Source of the DNA: Ehretia macrophylla
Taxonomy: Eukaryota > Streptophyta > Magnoliopsida > Boraginales > Ehretiaceae
Length of the DNA stretch: 64,000 nucleotides
Reading direction: 5' to 3'
Assembly: GCA_037974665.1 (NCBI GenBank)
Contig: CM075783.1
Coordinates: 40,375,712 to 40,439,711, forward strand
Shown here: positions 22,420-34,603 of the stretch, in pieces
Layout: each line of letters opens with the position of its first letter
How positions within the stretch are numbered: position 1 is the first letter of the stretch
Program-made: the position numbers and the translations under genes
Notes under the pieces: generated by a model
Told to the model about the DNA's origin: nothing
Databases searched by the model: none
Seen by the model: only the letters and a program-made list of their open reading frames with translations

Positions 22420-24597
22420 ATGAGCCAACACAAAATGGAGGAAAAACATGAACCTTATGTAGTAGTCCTCCCTTACCCAAGCCAAGGCCACATAAACCCT
22501 CTTCTTCAATTTGCAAAACGTCTAGCTTCCAAAGGTGTCAAGGCCACCGTAGCCACCACCCAATACACTGTCAAGTCCATCAATGCAGAAAACATCTCTG
22601 TCGAGCCAATCTCAGACGGCTTTGATGAGGGTGGTTTTGTTGTCGCACAAAGGGAGGACATATACCTCACAGCATTCAAAGAGAATGGCTCAAGAACTCT
22701 ATCAAAACTCATTGAAAAATGCCATAACACTAGCTTTCCAATTACTTGTGTAATTTATGATTCATTTCTGCCATGGGCTCTTGATGTAGCTAATCAACAT
22801 GGCATATATGGAGCTGCATTTTTCACTAACTCAGCCACCGTTTGTTCCATATTTTGTTATATACACCATGGCAAGCTTAGTTTGCCAGTGAATGTGGAAG
22901 ACAAACCTCTTCAATTGCATGGTTTGCCTTCATTGAATTCTCATGATTTGCCAAGCTTTATTAAGAATCCTAAAAGCCATCCTGCTTATTTGGCTATGAA
23001 ATTGAGCCAGTTTACCTACTTGGAAGGCTCAGATTGGGTACTCAGTAACACCTTTGAAGAATTAGAAGGCGAGGTAAGCGTATGATTGTTTTGTTAGAGA
23101 ATATAATTGTCATACGTGAATAAATTATGATTTTTAAAACAATCGTATAAGAATTATTTCTTGAAATGTTAATCGATTTTAAAATGAAATCTATGGTTTT
23201 ATCATATTTAATGTCAATGTCAGCTACATGTTTGGCCAAGATGCTACTTTTAATTTGTTCAAGGTGTCATGTCTTGTGCATTAATGTTTTTCTTTTTGAC
23301 AGGTAAAAGAATGATTGTTATTAAAAACATATGTGAATTCCACATTTCACTCTGGTACATGAAACCATCCATCAGGGGTAGGGTCCACATATCAGTATGG
23401 GACGTTTAATCATTCCAGACGTTTTAAAAGAACTTTCATAGAAGAAATAGTAATTCAAAACTGCAGTAAGAAAACCCCCTAAAAGTGCATTTTATGTTTT
23501 CTTAGTAATTACATTGGTCAAAGTTACTTTACTCATTTTGGAAAGGGCAAAAAGTTTATTTGTTCTATGCCATAATTATTTTAGTACAAACATAAAATTG
23601 TTGTCATGTGATTTGGTGGTCATAGTGTTGACTCGTGAATATAACTTCTTTCACATATTAAGTAAAGTTATATATCATCAATTTCAAAGTAGATACAATC
23701 TTTACTTGAAATTCATATATAGCAAATAACTACTTTTAATTCCACCTTGTTGCATCTCATATTATATTATCTTTTTTCCATACTTGAGAGTGACAAATAA
23801 TTATGTAGCATTTGATTCATGTTTCTTTAAAGGTGGCAAAAGCCGTATCAGAGATCTGGCCAGCAAAACTAATTGGCCCCATGGTACCATCAGCATACTT
23901 AGATGGCAGAATTAAGGCAGACAATGGCTATGGAGCAAGCTTATGGAAGCCACTAAGTGAAGAATGCATCAAATGGCTCAAAACAAAGCCAAAAAAATCA
24001 GTTGTCTACATTTCATTTGGAAGCATGGTATCATTGTCTTCAAAACAAATGGAAGAGATGGCAATGGCGCTGAAAGCCAGTGGCTTTTATTTCTTGTGGG
24101 TTGTGAGAGAAACTGAGAGAAGCAAATTGCCTAACGGATTCATAGACTCAACAACAAAAGGGCAAGGCCTTCTGATATCATGGTGTAATCAACTAGAGAT
24201 GTTAGCCCATCAAGCCATTGGTTGTTTTGTGACACATTGTGGTTGGAATTCAACACTTGAAGGGTTGAGTCTTGGTGTGCCAATGATAGGAATGCCACAA
24301 TGGGCTGATCAAATGACAGATGCTAAGTTCATTGAGGAGATATGGAGGGTTGGGTTAAGGGGTAAGGAAGATGAGTATGGAGTTGTGAGGAAAGAAGAGA
24401 TTTTGTTTTGTTTGAAGGAAGTGATGGAAGGAGAGACAAGTGAAGAGATTAGGAAAAATGCTGTGAAATGGAGAGATTTGGCTAAGGAAGCTGTTAGTGA
24501 AGGAGGAAGCTCAGATGAAACTATTAATGAATTTGTGGAGCATCTCAAGAGTGCAAGGAGAAAAGAGAGGAAAAAGGCTTTGAATGGCCATTTTTAA
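22420..24597 (+). CDS. UDP-glycosyltransferase, UGT74 type, copy 1
   Basis: Two exons, 22420-23073 and 23833-24597, joined in phase 0 across a 759-base GT-AG intron (GAG|GTAAGC ... AAAG|GTGGCA), giving 472 residues, the usual size. The protein is a soluble family-1 glycosyltransferase that moves glucose from UDP-glucose to a small acceptor. UGT74 (group L) enzymes act on carboxylic acids such as salicylate or auxins and on thiohydroximates, and which one applies here cannot be told. The N-terminal acceptor domain has the catalytic His24 in PYPSQGHINPLLQF and its partner Asp114 in VIYDSFLPWALDVA. The C-terminal domain has VVYISFGSMVSLS and a full 44-residue PSPG sugar-donor box at 335-378 with HCGWNS at 353-358 and the final WADQ. 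The intron lies between the domains. The first ATG is used here. Met6 (MEEKHEPY) is a good alternative. The last 13 residues (RRKERKKALNGHF) go beyond the usual family end. Confidence 0.95.
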
Positions 24598-24665
24598 ATT
24601 TGGATCCTCGTAATATTATAACGTTACGAAAATATTTACTATGGTGAGGGGATCCAAATTTAAAA
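24592..24665. repeat. 16-base perfect inverted repeat over the UGT copy 1 stop codon
   Basis: TTTTAAATTTGGATCC (24592-24607) pairs with GGATCCAAATTTAAAA (24650-24665), with 42 bases between. The stop codon lies inside the left arm. In UGT copy 2 the arms are partly decayed (GGATCCCTC against GAGGGGATC, 48159-48235). It could be a 3' UTR hairpin, or a tiny foldback element that supplied the present stop. Confidence 0.7.
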
Positions 24666-24879
24666 GTTTTACCTAATAACTTATTCTTCCTATGTTTCTT
24701 CATTGGTTTCAAGTCCATTGGCCCCACTCAAACCCTTTTTTTTTTCTTTTTACTCATTTATCCCTTTCTTCTTTTATTTTTGTACTCAAGTTGGGAAGGG
24801 GTACTTTAGGTTTGCCTTGTATTCTTCTATCGTCTAATGCATAACTCTTGTGCTAATGTTGGTTTTTTTTTTTCTCCTC

Positions 24880-25955
24880 ATTTTTCTTTGCTTTTTCGGT
24901 ATAATTTTTCATTCCCAATAATCACATTTTTTGGAATCACATTATCAGGAATGTGATAAAAACTGTTTGGTTCTTTAAAAATATTTATGGGAATATCTTG
25001 TCAAATTTCTAAGAATGTTACATTATTATGTTTGGTTTAAACTTAACATTCCTGGAAATTTTGAACAATTTTTTAAAAATACCCTTTAACTAAAAAACAC
25101 ATAAATACTCCTAATTAAAATAACATTTTCCCCTCACTCAAATAAGACAACGAACATATCCAATTTATCCAGTGCAAATTAGAATCAACACAACCATCTT
25201 TTAATCAACACAACGAACATATCAGTTTCGCCAAATGCTTATTACGATAAGGAAACCTAATAAAAGTACTGTATTTTGATAAACATATGTAGCAGCCAAA
25301 AGAACTTGTTCAAACTAAAATCAAAATCCAATCCGCACATATATTTAAACGCAAAACCAGTGAAAAAAAGGCCATGTAGTATAAGATGCAACATTAATTT
25401 CAGTTAATGGAACTCACAAAACGATATATATTTGAGCTCATATGAATGGCTGAAGTGAATTACATGCTAGTTTCTCAATCATTCATCATGCTATACAACA
25501 AGAAGAAATTTGAATGTGTAAATTTTTGTTTATCATATTACATGAATAGGTGCATAGTATCTCCAGATCTTTATAAACATTTTTTTATATTTTTCTGAAA
25601 TCTACTAATAATTTAAGATAAAATCCGAAAAATAGTGCAACATCAAATGAGTTATGTAGAAGTATAGAAGTGAAACAGTAGTATAAGCTCTCTAACAGAG
25701 CTTCAAAATAATACGTTTACAAAAAGAAAAGAAAAAAAAGAGCTAGAAAATAATAAGCACATAGAGACAAAAATCTCAATCCCATAAAGAGATAATCTGG
25801 AAAAAAAATAGGCAAAAGGTTATTTTATTTGGGGGTATTTTTGTCTTTTTATGTTATTAAAAAATATTCTCACAAATAAAAATTGAGCAAACCTTGAGAA
25901 TATTGTATTTTCAGTAATGTGATATTCTCAGAAATATTTTTTTATTCCGCGAAAT
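24880..25955. mobile_element. Inverted-repeat element remnant downstream of UGT copy 1
   Basis: The right end (about 25915-25955, GATATTCTCAGAAATATT then ATTCCGCGAA) is the reverse complement of the left end preserved downstream of UGT copy 2 (about 48486, GGGCGTTTGGTTCGCAGAAT). The left terminal bases are missing here. The interior (24960-25610) is shared with copy 2. GGGCGTTTGGTT ends are typical of Harbinger-like or similar small plant DNA elements. Already present before the UGT duplication. Confidence 0.5.
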
Positions 25956-26056
25956 GTTATAGTTTAGTATTGCACATAATATAAGTTCAAGAAAAGATCT
26001 TTAAACAATAGAAACTTAGAATTTAACATTTTTAAGTCTGAGAATTAGTATATTAC

Positions 26057-26264
26057 CACAGGTAGACTTGTTTTTCAGCTTGGCGAACTGCAGCAACAAG
26101 ATCTTGATTTGCTTTTGTATACAGGCTGGTAACAAGGCCAGGTTGGCCAGCTCTAGCTGTACGACCAACTCGATGCAAGAAACCTACGGCTGATGTTGCA
26201 AATTGACATATGTCTGGCTTCGCCACTGGTTGAAAGATGTCGTCAATGGCAATATAGTTCACAT
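26057..26264 (-). pseudogene. Captured exon of a DEAD-box RNA helicase (RH22-like)
   Basis: The minus-strand frame reads FATSAVGFLHRVGRTARAGQ followed by PGLVTSLYTKANQDLVAAVR, helicase motif VI (HRVGRTARAG) and its surroundings. The wording is closest, from memory, to the plastid helicase RH22. The piece starts at an acceptor-like TTGCAG (26265-26270) and ends at a donor-like GTAATA (26056 down), so it is a single exon with its splice borders, copied from genomic DNA rather than from mRNA. No other helicase exon is seen on either side. The N-terminal part (IAIDDIFQPVAKPD) does not look like the helicase and may be foreign or diverged. Confidence 0.75.
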
Positions 26265-26284
26265 CTGCAACCCGTGGAAAATCT

Positions 26285-27892
26285 ATCTTTTTTTTTTTCT
26301 GTGATTGTTTTTATAAAGAGGAATAGCCGTGTTACCAAAGTATTGACTTAAAGGATGTTTACAACCAACCATGAGTTGGGTGAAATAGTCAAGTAGCCAC
26401 CAGTTGTAATTAGAAGTTTTAAGTTCAAACTATAATTTCGACTTCTATTATATTAAAAAATAAAAATAAATATATTAGAAAAAAAATACCTTAAAGGATA
26501 TTTCATCCATCTATTAGTTATCTACAAGAGAACATAGAGGGTCCAGTAAGTAATCTATGATATTACTTCCTATTAGTTGATTCAGGTCAAAATTGATAAT
26601 TTAGTCCACACATTTATTATTATTATTTTTTTTGCTAGAACATTTATTAATTTTTGTATACAAATTAGTCCAATTTGAACCACCCCTAGCGGAAAGGATC
26701 TTTTCGCAATTTTGCACATGATGTGATATAATGTGTATCCCTCACCATGAGTATCTAAAGAGTTTGTGACCAATATTTTCACAATGTCCTGTTTCGGTTT
26801 TTTTTTTTTTTTTATATTCAAAGGGGTCCTAAGGTCATACATATATATAAATGTAGCCAACAAAACTCGATATCGTAACCTCTCGCAAATACTGCGAGTG
26901 TCTTGTCGTTGCTTTCACAAATGTGGTTTCTAGCTTTTACAAGTCATTTTCCAAAAAGATACACATAACGAAGCAATTACAAAAAAAAATTTGCACATAC
27001 AAATATTCACGCATCTTCCTCCATTCATTAATGAAAAAATCTCCCAAACAAATTCAACTCTAAAGCTCTTACGAAAGAACAAATCTTGGAACAAATTTAC
27101 TTGGACATTAGGTACAGATTATTTGATAGATATGGTTTTCTGTGATAGCGCTTTGGACAGATTCATTTGTGACTCGTGGAAAATTGATAGGAACAATATC
27201 CTAAATTGATTACCTTATCTTCAAATTAATGAAGAAATTGCTTTTTTGCTTAGCAGAGGAAAAAATAAAATAAAATTCATTAGGTATTTTGCTTAACATA
27301 TGATATACCAATCTCAAGAAAAAGATCTAATACTCTATGAAATCCTAATAACTCGAAACTCTTTCTCCCTTGTTCCTCATATCTGTGTTAGCTGAGATGA
27401 AGGGTTAGTTAATTTTGTAATGATTTCAGAAGTAAATTTTGGAAGGCATTGTTTTTCTCTTTTTTTCTTTTTTCTTTTTTGTGATGGAAGTATTATATAT
27501 ATGGAATTAATACGAGCCAAACTTGAACTAATCAGCGTATAAAGAGACTCTTTATGTAGTAAATTACCATACCATCCTATTAGAGAGGATAAGCATATAT
27601 ATTTATTGTCTTCAATACTCTCGTCTCACCAGCATGTGGGCAGTTTTCTTTTTCTGCAAACGGGTGTAGCGAAAAATGAAACCAAGACCGTGTACTACTG
27701 ACATCATTTTAAATTATCAACTTCATCTAAATGAATCCAAGACCGTTTAGAGAGGAATTTGCTGAATTCATTTATTATCTTCAATTCTTCAACATTATGC
27801 ATAATTTTCAGTAGTAAGACCATTTAAGATTCATGAATCTATATTGAAAGATGGTTGACTAATCGCAAACGTCATGGCAACTTCAATTCCCA
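26285..27892. other. Gene-free stretch between units 2 and 3
   Basis: AT-rich, with several homopolymer runs. I see no gene and no repeat ends I can support. Short open frames (26582-26863, 26991-27209) look random. Confidence 0.4.
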
Positions 27893-28222
27893 TTCTAGAA
27901 ATGGCATGAGAAAACAGATAGCTAGGCAAGAAGTCAACCTAGTTACGTATTTGATGATGTCGATTGGGTGACGAACATCATGAAAGAGTAGGCATGGATC
28001 TGGCTGATGATGAAAGTGTTCTCACATCAGACTCGGGCGTTAAAGATTGATACAAAACAATGTTTGAGTAGACATTTGTTATGCTAAAAATTTTCAAATT
28101 CGAACAACAATTTCGACCTTCTTTATAACAAAAAAAAGTACTAGAGTTGGAGCTTTTTTTTAATTTTTTTGGTTTGATATTGTTTTGGAGTTCAAATATT
28201 AATCTTGACCACAAGTTACTTA

Positions 28223-29681
28223 TGTTAGGAATAATGCCCAAAAGTCAATTAATTGTATTTTGAAATTATGGATAATGTGTTATTTAATTTATTAATTCAT
28301 TTAATATGGCAAGTTTATTTATCTATTATAAATGTTTCAATTGAATAAATAAAGTCCTTAGAATATTATTTGTAGATTTCATCCTTAGGAGTAAGGATAT
28401 GAGTGACAAAACCTATATTACTAATATATTCTAAAAGTTGTTCTCAATCATAGGATAAACTAATTGAGCGTTAGTTTATCCGAATAGATTGGATTACAGT
28501 CTACTAACCAAATTATATGAGATATTAGTTTGGGCGATTTGTCTCATATCGTTGTAGTAGATGTATAAATACTTATTGCGAATAGGTAACTGGACTTGAC
28601 CATCAATACGACGAATTACATAGAATGTCAATAATTCATTGTCTTATGTAATCATGCGATTAATCCTCAAACTTGAGACACCACAATTATCTCATGATTA
28701 GGAATATCATAATTTGCTGGTGCAAATAAGCTCGTCCTAATCATGGATTAGACAATGTATTCAGTGATTGTGATTTATTCCGTCATGGAGAAATCTGTGT
28801 GTAGATACGGAAACTATCATTTGGGAGTCCTATGCGATCTAATTAATTAAGTGACTTGAAATCCTTGGCCAAGGTGGAATAGTGGAAGTCGTTCCATGAA
28901 TTATTCATTAGCCACTAATTAATTGGGTTTTGACATATGGTCGAGTAAGAGAGTTTGATGACCCAATCCATGACTCTGGCTTGATCGGGATAATTAAGAC
29001 AATAGGATTTGATTGCATAGAAATTACTAAATGGGTTTGTATACTTGCACTTCATCTTTAATACTGCTAGGTGTCACTTGCGATTTGCGAATTAATTAGA
29101 AAGAGTTCTAATTTAATTAATTAGTGGAATTAATTATTCGCTACCAATTAATTATGAACCCGAGAAGTCACACATAAATGGAATCTACAGATTAATTGGA
29201 TTAGAGAAAAGATTAAATTAAATTTAGGATCGTCCTAAATATTAATTTAATTAGGCTCGTAGTAATTAGATGGTGATTTGATTATTATAGAGCCCAAGAC
29301 TGGTAAGTTTAAGACCAGCCCACTTATGGTTTAGGTCATATGTGTCTCCTATATACTATAGTATTCTGACATATAAATTGCTAGCACACTTTTCATAGTC
29401 AGAATAAAATATAGGATTTCTCTAGAAAACCTAGTGGGGATGAAATCCAGTTAACAAGTGCAGATTCTGTGTGGATCAATCTTGGAGGCTTCATATGTAG
29501 GGAGCTCATTACTGACTCAACCTCGATCTACGCTTCAAAAGGTAATTCTAAACTATTGATATGATATTTAATGAGATTAATTATTGTATGCATTAAATCT
29601 GCGTAATCAAACATGAACGGATACATGATTATTTTCCGCTACGTAATTATTAATTTTAATTGTCATGTATATTTTCCAACA
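28223..29681 (+). repeat. 5' LTR of the copia element
   Basis: 1459 bases, TGTTAGGAATAATG...TTTTCCAACA, matching 40297-41763 along its length. Confidence 0.9.
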
Positions 29682-29682
29682 G

Positions 29683-29695
29683 TGGTATCAGAGCC
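29683..29695 (+). other. Primer-binding site of the copia element
   Basis: TGGTATCAGAGCC, complementary to the 3' end of initiator tRNA-Met, one base after the 5' LTR. This is the usual site in plant copia elements. Confidence 0.9.
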
Positions 29696-31890
29696 ACCGT
29701 TCATGTTTATTACGCGATTTTTACATTTATGGCACAATTATAACTGTCTCATATATTATTGATTAAAGTTGTTTAATTTATTATGCCTGAGATGATTAGC
29801 CTGTAATCTATCCCTCAGCTTATGTAAAAAGAAGTTTTACATGATTTATGATTTTTTAGTAAAAGAATTTTCTGGAAAGTTTATATTTCTGTTTTTATTT
29901 TTAATTTTTAGAATATTAAATTGTTTGAAAAACAGTTTGAAAAAAAAAAATCATTTTTTCCTTCTCCTTCCTTCAACCGTCGACAACACAAGGCTACTGT
30001 CAGCGGTGCAGCTTGTGTTGTACCGCAGCAGCGTGACAGGCGATGTGGCTAGGCTGCAGCGTGCTACTGCGTGCTGTAGTCCAACAGTGCACAGTTGCTG
30101 CGCTGTTGGGCAGCGCAACAACGCCGCGCGATTACACTGCTGGGCAGCGCAACCCCGCTGCATAGCGTCGCTGCTGCAAGGGCGCAGCAGCGCTACAGGC
30201 AAGAAGGTAGCGGCGCCGCTACATGCTAGGCAGTGGCGGTGTCGCTACTGTAACAAAAAAGGAAGGGGGGGCGGCTGAGGGAAGGAAAAAAAAATTTTGA
30301 TTATTTTTAGGGTTAGGGTTTCTAACCCAGACCCATATCCATTTTGGATTTGGGTCCAGGTCCGAAACCCATGACCTAAAAGAGTTTGGGTTTGTGGGTT
30401 TGGACTTGGGCATATTTCTTTTTCTTTTCATAATGGGCTAATTAGGCTTATTGGGCTGTTTGGGTTGTTTTTAAAAGGGAGTTTTAAAAGGTTATTAGGC
30501 TAAGTATCTTTGAATATAATTTTTTTATTTAATTTCAGCCCAACTTTATTTTAACCCAAACTTATTTATTTTAGCCCAAATAATATTTTGAGCTTTTATT
30601 TAATAAATAGTTTATTAATTTAAATAAATAAAAAGGGGTTTTATTTATTGGATATTTTACTTGTTTGATAAATGGTTTATTAAATAGGCAAAATTAATAT
30701 AATGAGATTATATAATTAATTGTGTCATACTCATGGATTACCTTGATTGAATGGTTGTGTGAATGGATGATCATGCACTAGAATGAATGAATGGATGTAT
30801 GTTTATTTATTTATTTATTCATTTGGGTTTTATGTCATTATTTAAATGGGGCTTGCATGCCTCTTACCCATTTTGATAATGTAAAACCCTTATTTCCATT
30901 TATGTATCTCACTAGATTAGAAATCTATGTACATAAATATAATAAGAAGATCAAGCAGGACGCATCAAGGGATTGGTGCACCCAGTTCGCAGAAGGAGTT
31001 TTGTGAAGCCCAACAAGGAGTAGCCCAACTATTGGGCCCTAATTTTATTTTAGGAATTCAACCCAGTGGCTCGGGTTGATAGTGTTCCTAGTCCATGATC
31101 ATCCTATTTATTTACATGCATTTATTTATTATGCGATATATATTAATTGCGTGAATGTTTCTAGTTTATTTTATGTGATAAATTGAAACTAGAAGCATGT
31201 GAAAAGTGAGACCTTAATTAAAAACCAGCAAATCTTCCCACTCCAAATATTAAGTTAATAATGAGGTAGTCTAAGAGTAAATTATATCATTGCTTTCCAT
31301 TATCGTAGATTAGTTTATGTGTTAGGCAAGTGAGTAGTTGGTTGTGAACACATAAGAGCTATTTATTTGTATTAATATGTAAACTAAGTCTATAAAACAT
31401 GAGATGTAGGAGAATTTGGATTCTTATTGGCTACTAAAAATCTATCATGTGAGGTGTCGGTATTATATTGATCCAAATTCCCTAGGATAATGGGTTCGAC
31501 TTAAACAATTCTAAGACACCAAAAATCTATAATGTGAGGTCAAGGGGCAAGAAAATTAGAATTTGTATGAGATACATTGAATAAAGTGTTATTTACCTAT
31601 TAGTTTTTGATTCACCAAAAATCTATAATATGAGGTGAAACAAAAATTAATGGGCCCCCAATCCACTAAGAAACTCATTCATTTGATTTTCTGTTTTCTA
31701 CTATGGAATTGTGGAATTCAAAAAATTTAATAGGGGTACTATTTGATTGAAAAACCCAAATTGAACAGTTAATAATGCATTATCTGATTTCAATTAATTA
31801 ATTTCTGCAAGTTATATGTCAAAAATGAATCCCTTTGCAACTATCTTAGATAAGAACTGTTTGACCGACCAAACTTTGCTGACTAGTATC
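29696..31890 (+). other. Long untranslated leader of the copia element
   Basis: 2.2 kb without a supported gene between the primer site and gag. It holds a GC-rich CAG/GCAGCG-rich island (about 29975-30290), stretches like GGGTTTGGGTTTGTGGG, and three copies of a motif like AAAATCTATAATGTGAGGT (about 31437, 31522, 31618). Confidence 0.6.
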
Positions 31891-31895
31891 GCAAC

Positions 31896-32490
31896 TTGAA
31901 AATTATATCGAGTTCCGAAAAGATGGAGTATGTGTTTGATGGTCCATTTCCTGAAGAGCTGTTTGACGAGGCAACTGAAGAGGAACTGGAAACCATTAGG
32001 AAATGGCATGATGATGTGTCGAAGGTCAGCAGCTATATTTTGGCTTCAATGTCAAATGAACTTCAACGTCAGCATGAGGACATGAAGGATGTCACTGCAA
32101 TCATCACACACTTGCAAGAGTTATATGGTGTGAAGAACAAGGTTGCTAGATATGAAATATCTAGGGAATTGTTCCAATTGAGAATGAGTGAAGGATCATA
32201 TGTCAGTGCGCATGTTCTTAAGATGATCGGTTTGATCGAGCATCTCGAATCCTTGAATTTCTCTATGGATTCGAACTTGCAAACTGACTTGATACTTCAG
32301 TCTCTTCCTGAAGCTTTCCGTCCATTTATTATCAATTTCCAAATGAATGACATCGAGCGTACCTTGCCTCAGCTTTTGAATATGCTGGTTATATACCAAG
32401 GGCAAGGGAAATGAGCAAAGCAAGGAAATTGTTTCCACTACGAGAAGGAAGAGCATTGGAAGAGGAATTGTTCAAAGTACCTCAAGAGTC
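31896..32490 (+). pseudogene. Copia gag remnant
   Basis: Encodes a typical copia gag (UBN2-like) stretch: SYILASMSNELQRQHEDMKD, then ISRELFQLRMSEGSYVSAHV and LILQSLPEAFRPFI, followed by a zinc-knuckle-like remnant (CFHYEKEEHWKRNC). Part of the broken copia element. Confidence 0.85.
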
Positions 32491-32569
32491 TGAAGGGAAA
32501 TGGCCAAGCCTCTGCAAGCATGTCTCGATTGCTCATGTTTGAGATTAGTCTTTCGATTAATCCTGACTC

Positions 32570-33447
32570 TACTTCATGGGTGCTAGACTCTGGCTCCACT
32601 CTCATATATGTACTTCTATACAGGAGTTAAGGAGAAGTAGAGTTTTAGGGAAAAGGCGACGTGGTCCTGAAGGTGGAAAATGGAGCAATGGTTGCTGCAT
32701 TAGCTATAGGGACATGTTGTCTTACTTTGTCATCGGGATTTACTTTGATTTTAGACAATTGTTTATTTTTGCCTAGTACCTTAAAGAACATCATTTCTAT
32801 TTCAGTTTTGGTTCAAAATGGTTTTGAATTTAAATTTATGGATAATGGATATTTTATTTATTTGAGAAATAAATGTGTTGGCACTGGCAAACTAGTAAAT
32901 GGGCTTTATATACTTGATATAAAGAAAGATGACAATAGAAATGAGCAAAGCCTGAATGTACAGACCTTTAAAAGGTCTAGAGATACTTTTAATTCTAAAT
33001 ATCTGTGGCACTTGAGATTAGGTCACATAGGGGAAGCTAGAATCACGAAGTTAAAGAAAGAAGGACTTATAAGCCCTTCTGGCCCGAGTCCATTCCCAGC
33101 ATGTGAGTCTTGCATCCTTGGTAAGATGACTAAATCACCTTTTGTAAGACAAAGGGAAAGAGCTACAAACATTTTAGAATTGGTATACACTGATGTGTGT
33201 GGGCTTTTTGGTGAATTGGCCCGAGGTGGGTTTGCCTACTTCATTACCTTTACTGACGATGTGTCTCGGTATGGGTATGTGTATCATATGAAACACAATT
33301 TTGAATCCTTTGAAAGGTTCAAATAATACAGAACTGAAGTGGAAGACTGGAAGAGGATTAAGGCTCTTCAATCTGATCGAGGAAGGGAATAACTTAGTGC
33401 TGAATTCCAGGAGTATCTCAAAGAAAATGATATAGTTGTTTCATTGA
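32570..33447 (+). pseudogene. Copia protease/pre-integrase/integrase N-part remnant
   Basis: The GAG-pre-integrase region is clear (LWHLRLGHIGEARITKLKKE, then CESCILGKMTKSPF), followed by the start of the integrase core (YTDVCGLFGELARGG, FTDDVSRYGYVYHM). The region before it is protease-like in position. Interrupted downstream by the inserted hAT element. Confidence 0.85.
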
Positions 33448-34603
33448 CTCCACCTAGAGGTGGCATTTAGGCCGGCCGACACAGGCCCAATTTAGCCCAG
33501 CACACTAAAATTCGGGCCCAGCCCAGCTCGTTTAAAAATGGGTTCGACTCGGCTCAACCCACCATATATAGGTGGGCCGAGCTGGGTCATATATTTTTTG
33601 ACTCAGCACATTTGTGCCTAAGCCCATTTGTGCCCAAGCCCAACCTAACTCGAACCCAACACAAGCCTAGCTCAGCCCATAAGCTCAGTCCAGCCTAGCT
33701 CAAACCCAACACAAACCCAGATTAAGCCCAGCTCAGGCACAATTCGAGCCCAAATAAAGCCCATCATGAGTCCAACTCAGGCCCAGCACAATATAAGCAC
33801 AATTGGAGCTTATTTATTACACAAATTGAATATTATGCATTATGACTAATAACTTTTTTTTAGATAAATTAAAAAAAATATAATAATAACAAATAAAAAA
33901 TTTATTTTTTAAGATGATACAAAATACTTGTTATCAAATCATTTTTATGATATTGTAAATTACAACTTGCAACTTTAATTCAAAAAATATATGTATATAA
34001 AGTCAGTATTAAAAAAAATGACAAAGTTTACACTTTTTTCACTTTTTAGGAACTTAGCTAGACTAAAAATATATATATACATATACACATATATATAGTA
34101 TGCATACATATACATATGTGTGTACGCATACATATACATACTAATATTATGCATAATAGTAAGCCCACTATGCTGATTGCTGAGTGTTGACTAACAAAAA
34201 AACAAAAACAAAAACAAAAAACAAAAAGCAACAAACATGTTACCAATGCCAGCAGCCAACAGAATCTTTAGTCATTTAATAAACAAAGTAGCTGTTGGCA
34301 ACGAATATGTTGCCAACGTTGCCAACGGCTACTTGGCTTTTTCGAAAAAAAAAATTGAATCTTTCAAAAAAATTATTTATATTTTAGTCCTTTAATAATA
34401 TCTATAAATACCTTAATTATTTTTCATTCTTCTCACACCAAATCAATCTTTTTTCTCTCAATTATTCAAAGCTTCAAGCCTAATTCAACATTCAAGTGGT
34501 CAATTTATTTTCAAGAAGATGAGTTTTACTTTTCTTCAATTGAATTTTATTGAGGTATTCTTTTAATTATAATAGTAATTTTATTGTTATATTTATTTTG
34601 ATT

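Larger units (their letters stand above)
18846..25955 (+). repeat. Tandem duplication unit 2 (carries UGT copy 1)
   Basis: It starts at AAATGGCATGAGAAAACAGA, which matches the start of unit 3 at 27899. Homology to unit 3 runs through the upstream region, the UGT gene, and about 1 kb beyond its stop (to about 25610 against 50183). Relative to units 1 and 3 it has gained a GGGTGA-ended element (19943-20440) and a LINE fragment (20737-21164) and lost several upstream blocks. Confidence 0.8.

Noticed and set aside
29683-29695. A possible tRNA gene, from tRNA-like sequence here and at 54532-54543
   Set aside because: Only the 12-13 bases complementary to the initiator tRNA 3' end are present, next to LTR borders. 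These are primer-binding sites.
29841-30278. A 145-codon frame rich in Ala, Cys and Arg
   Set aside because: It lies in the GC-rich island of the copia leader, has no recognisable domain, and frames are open on the opposite strand too.
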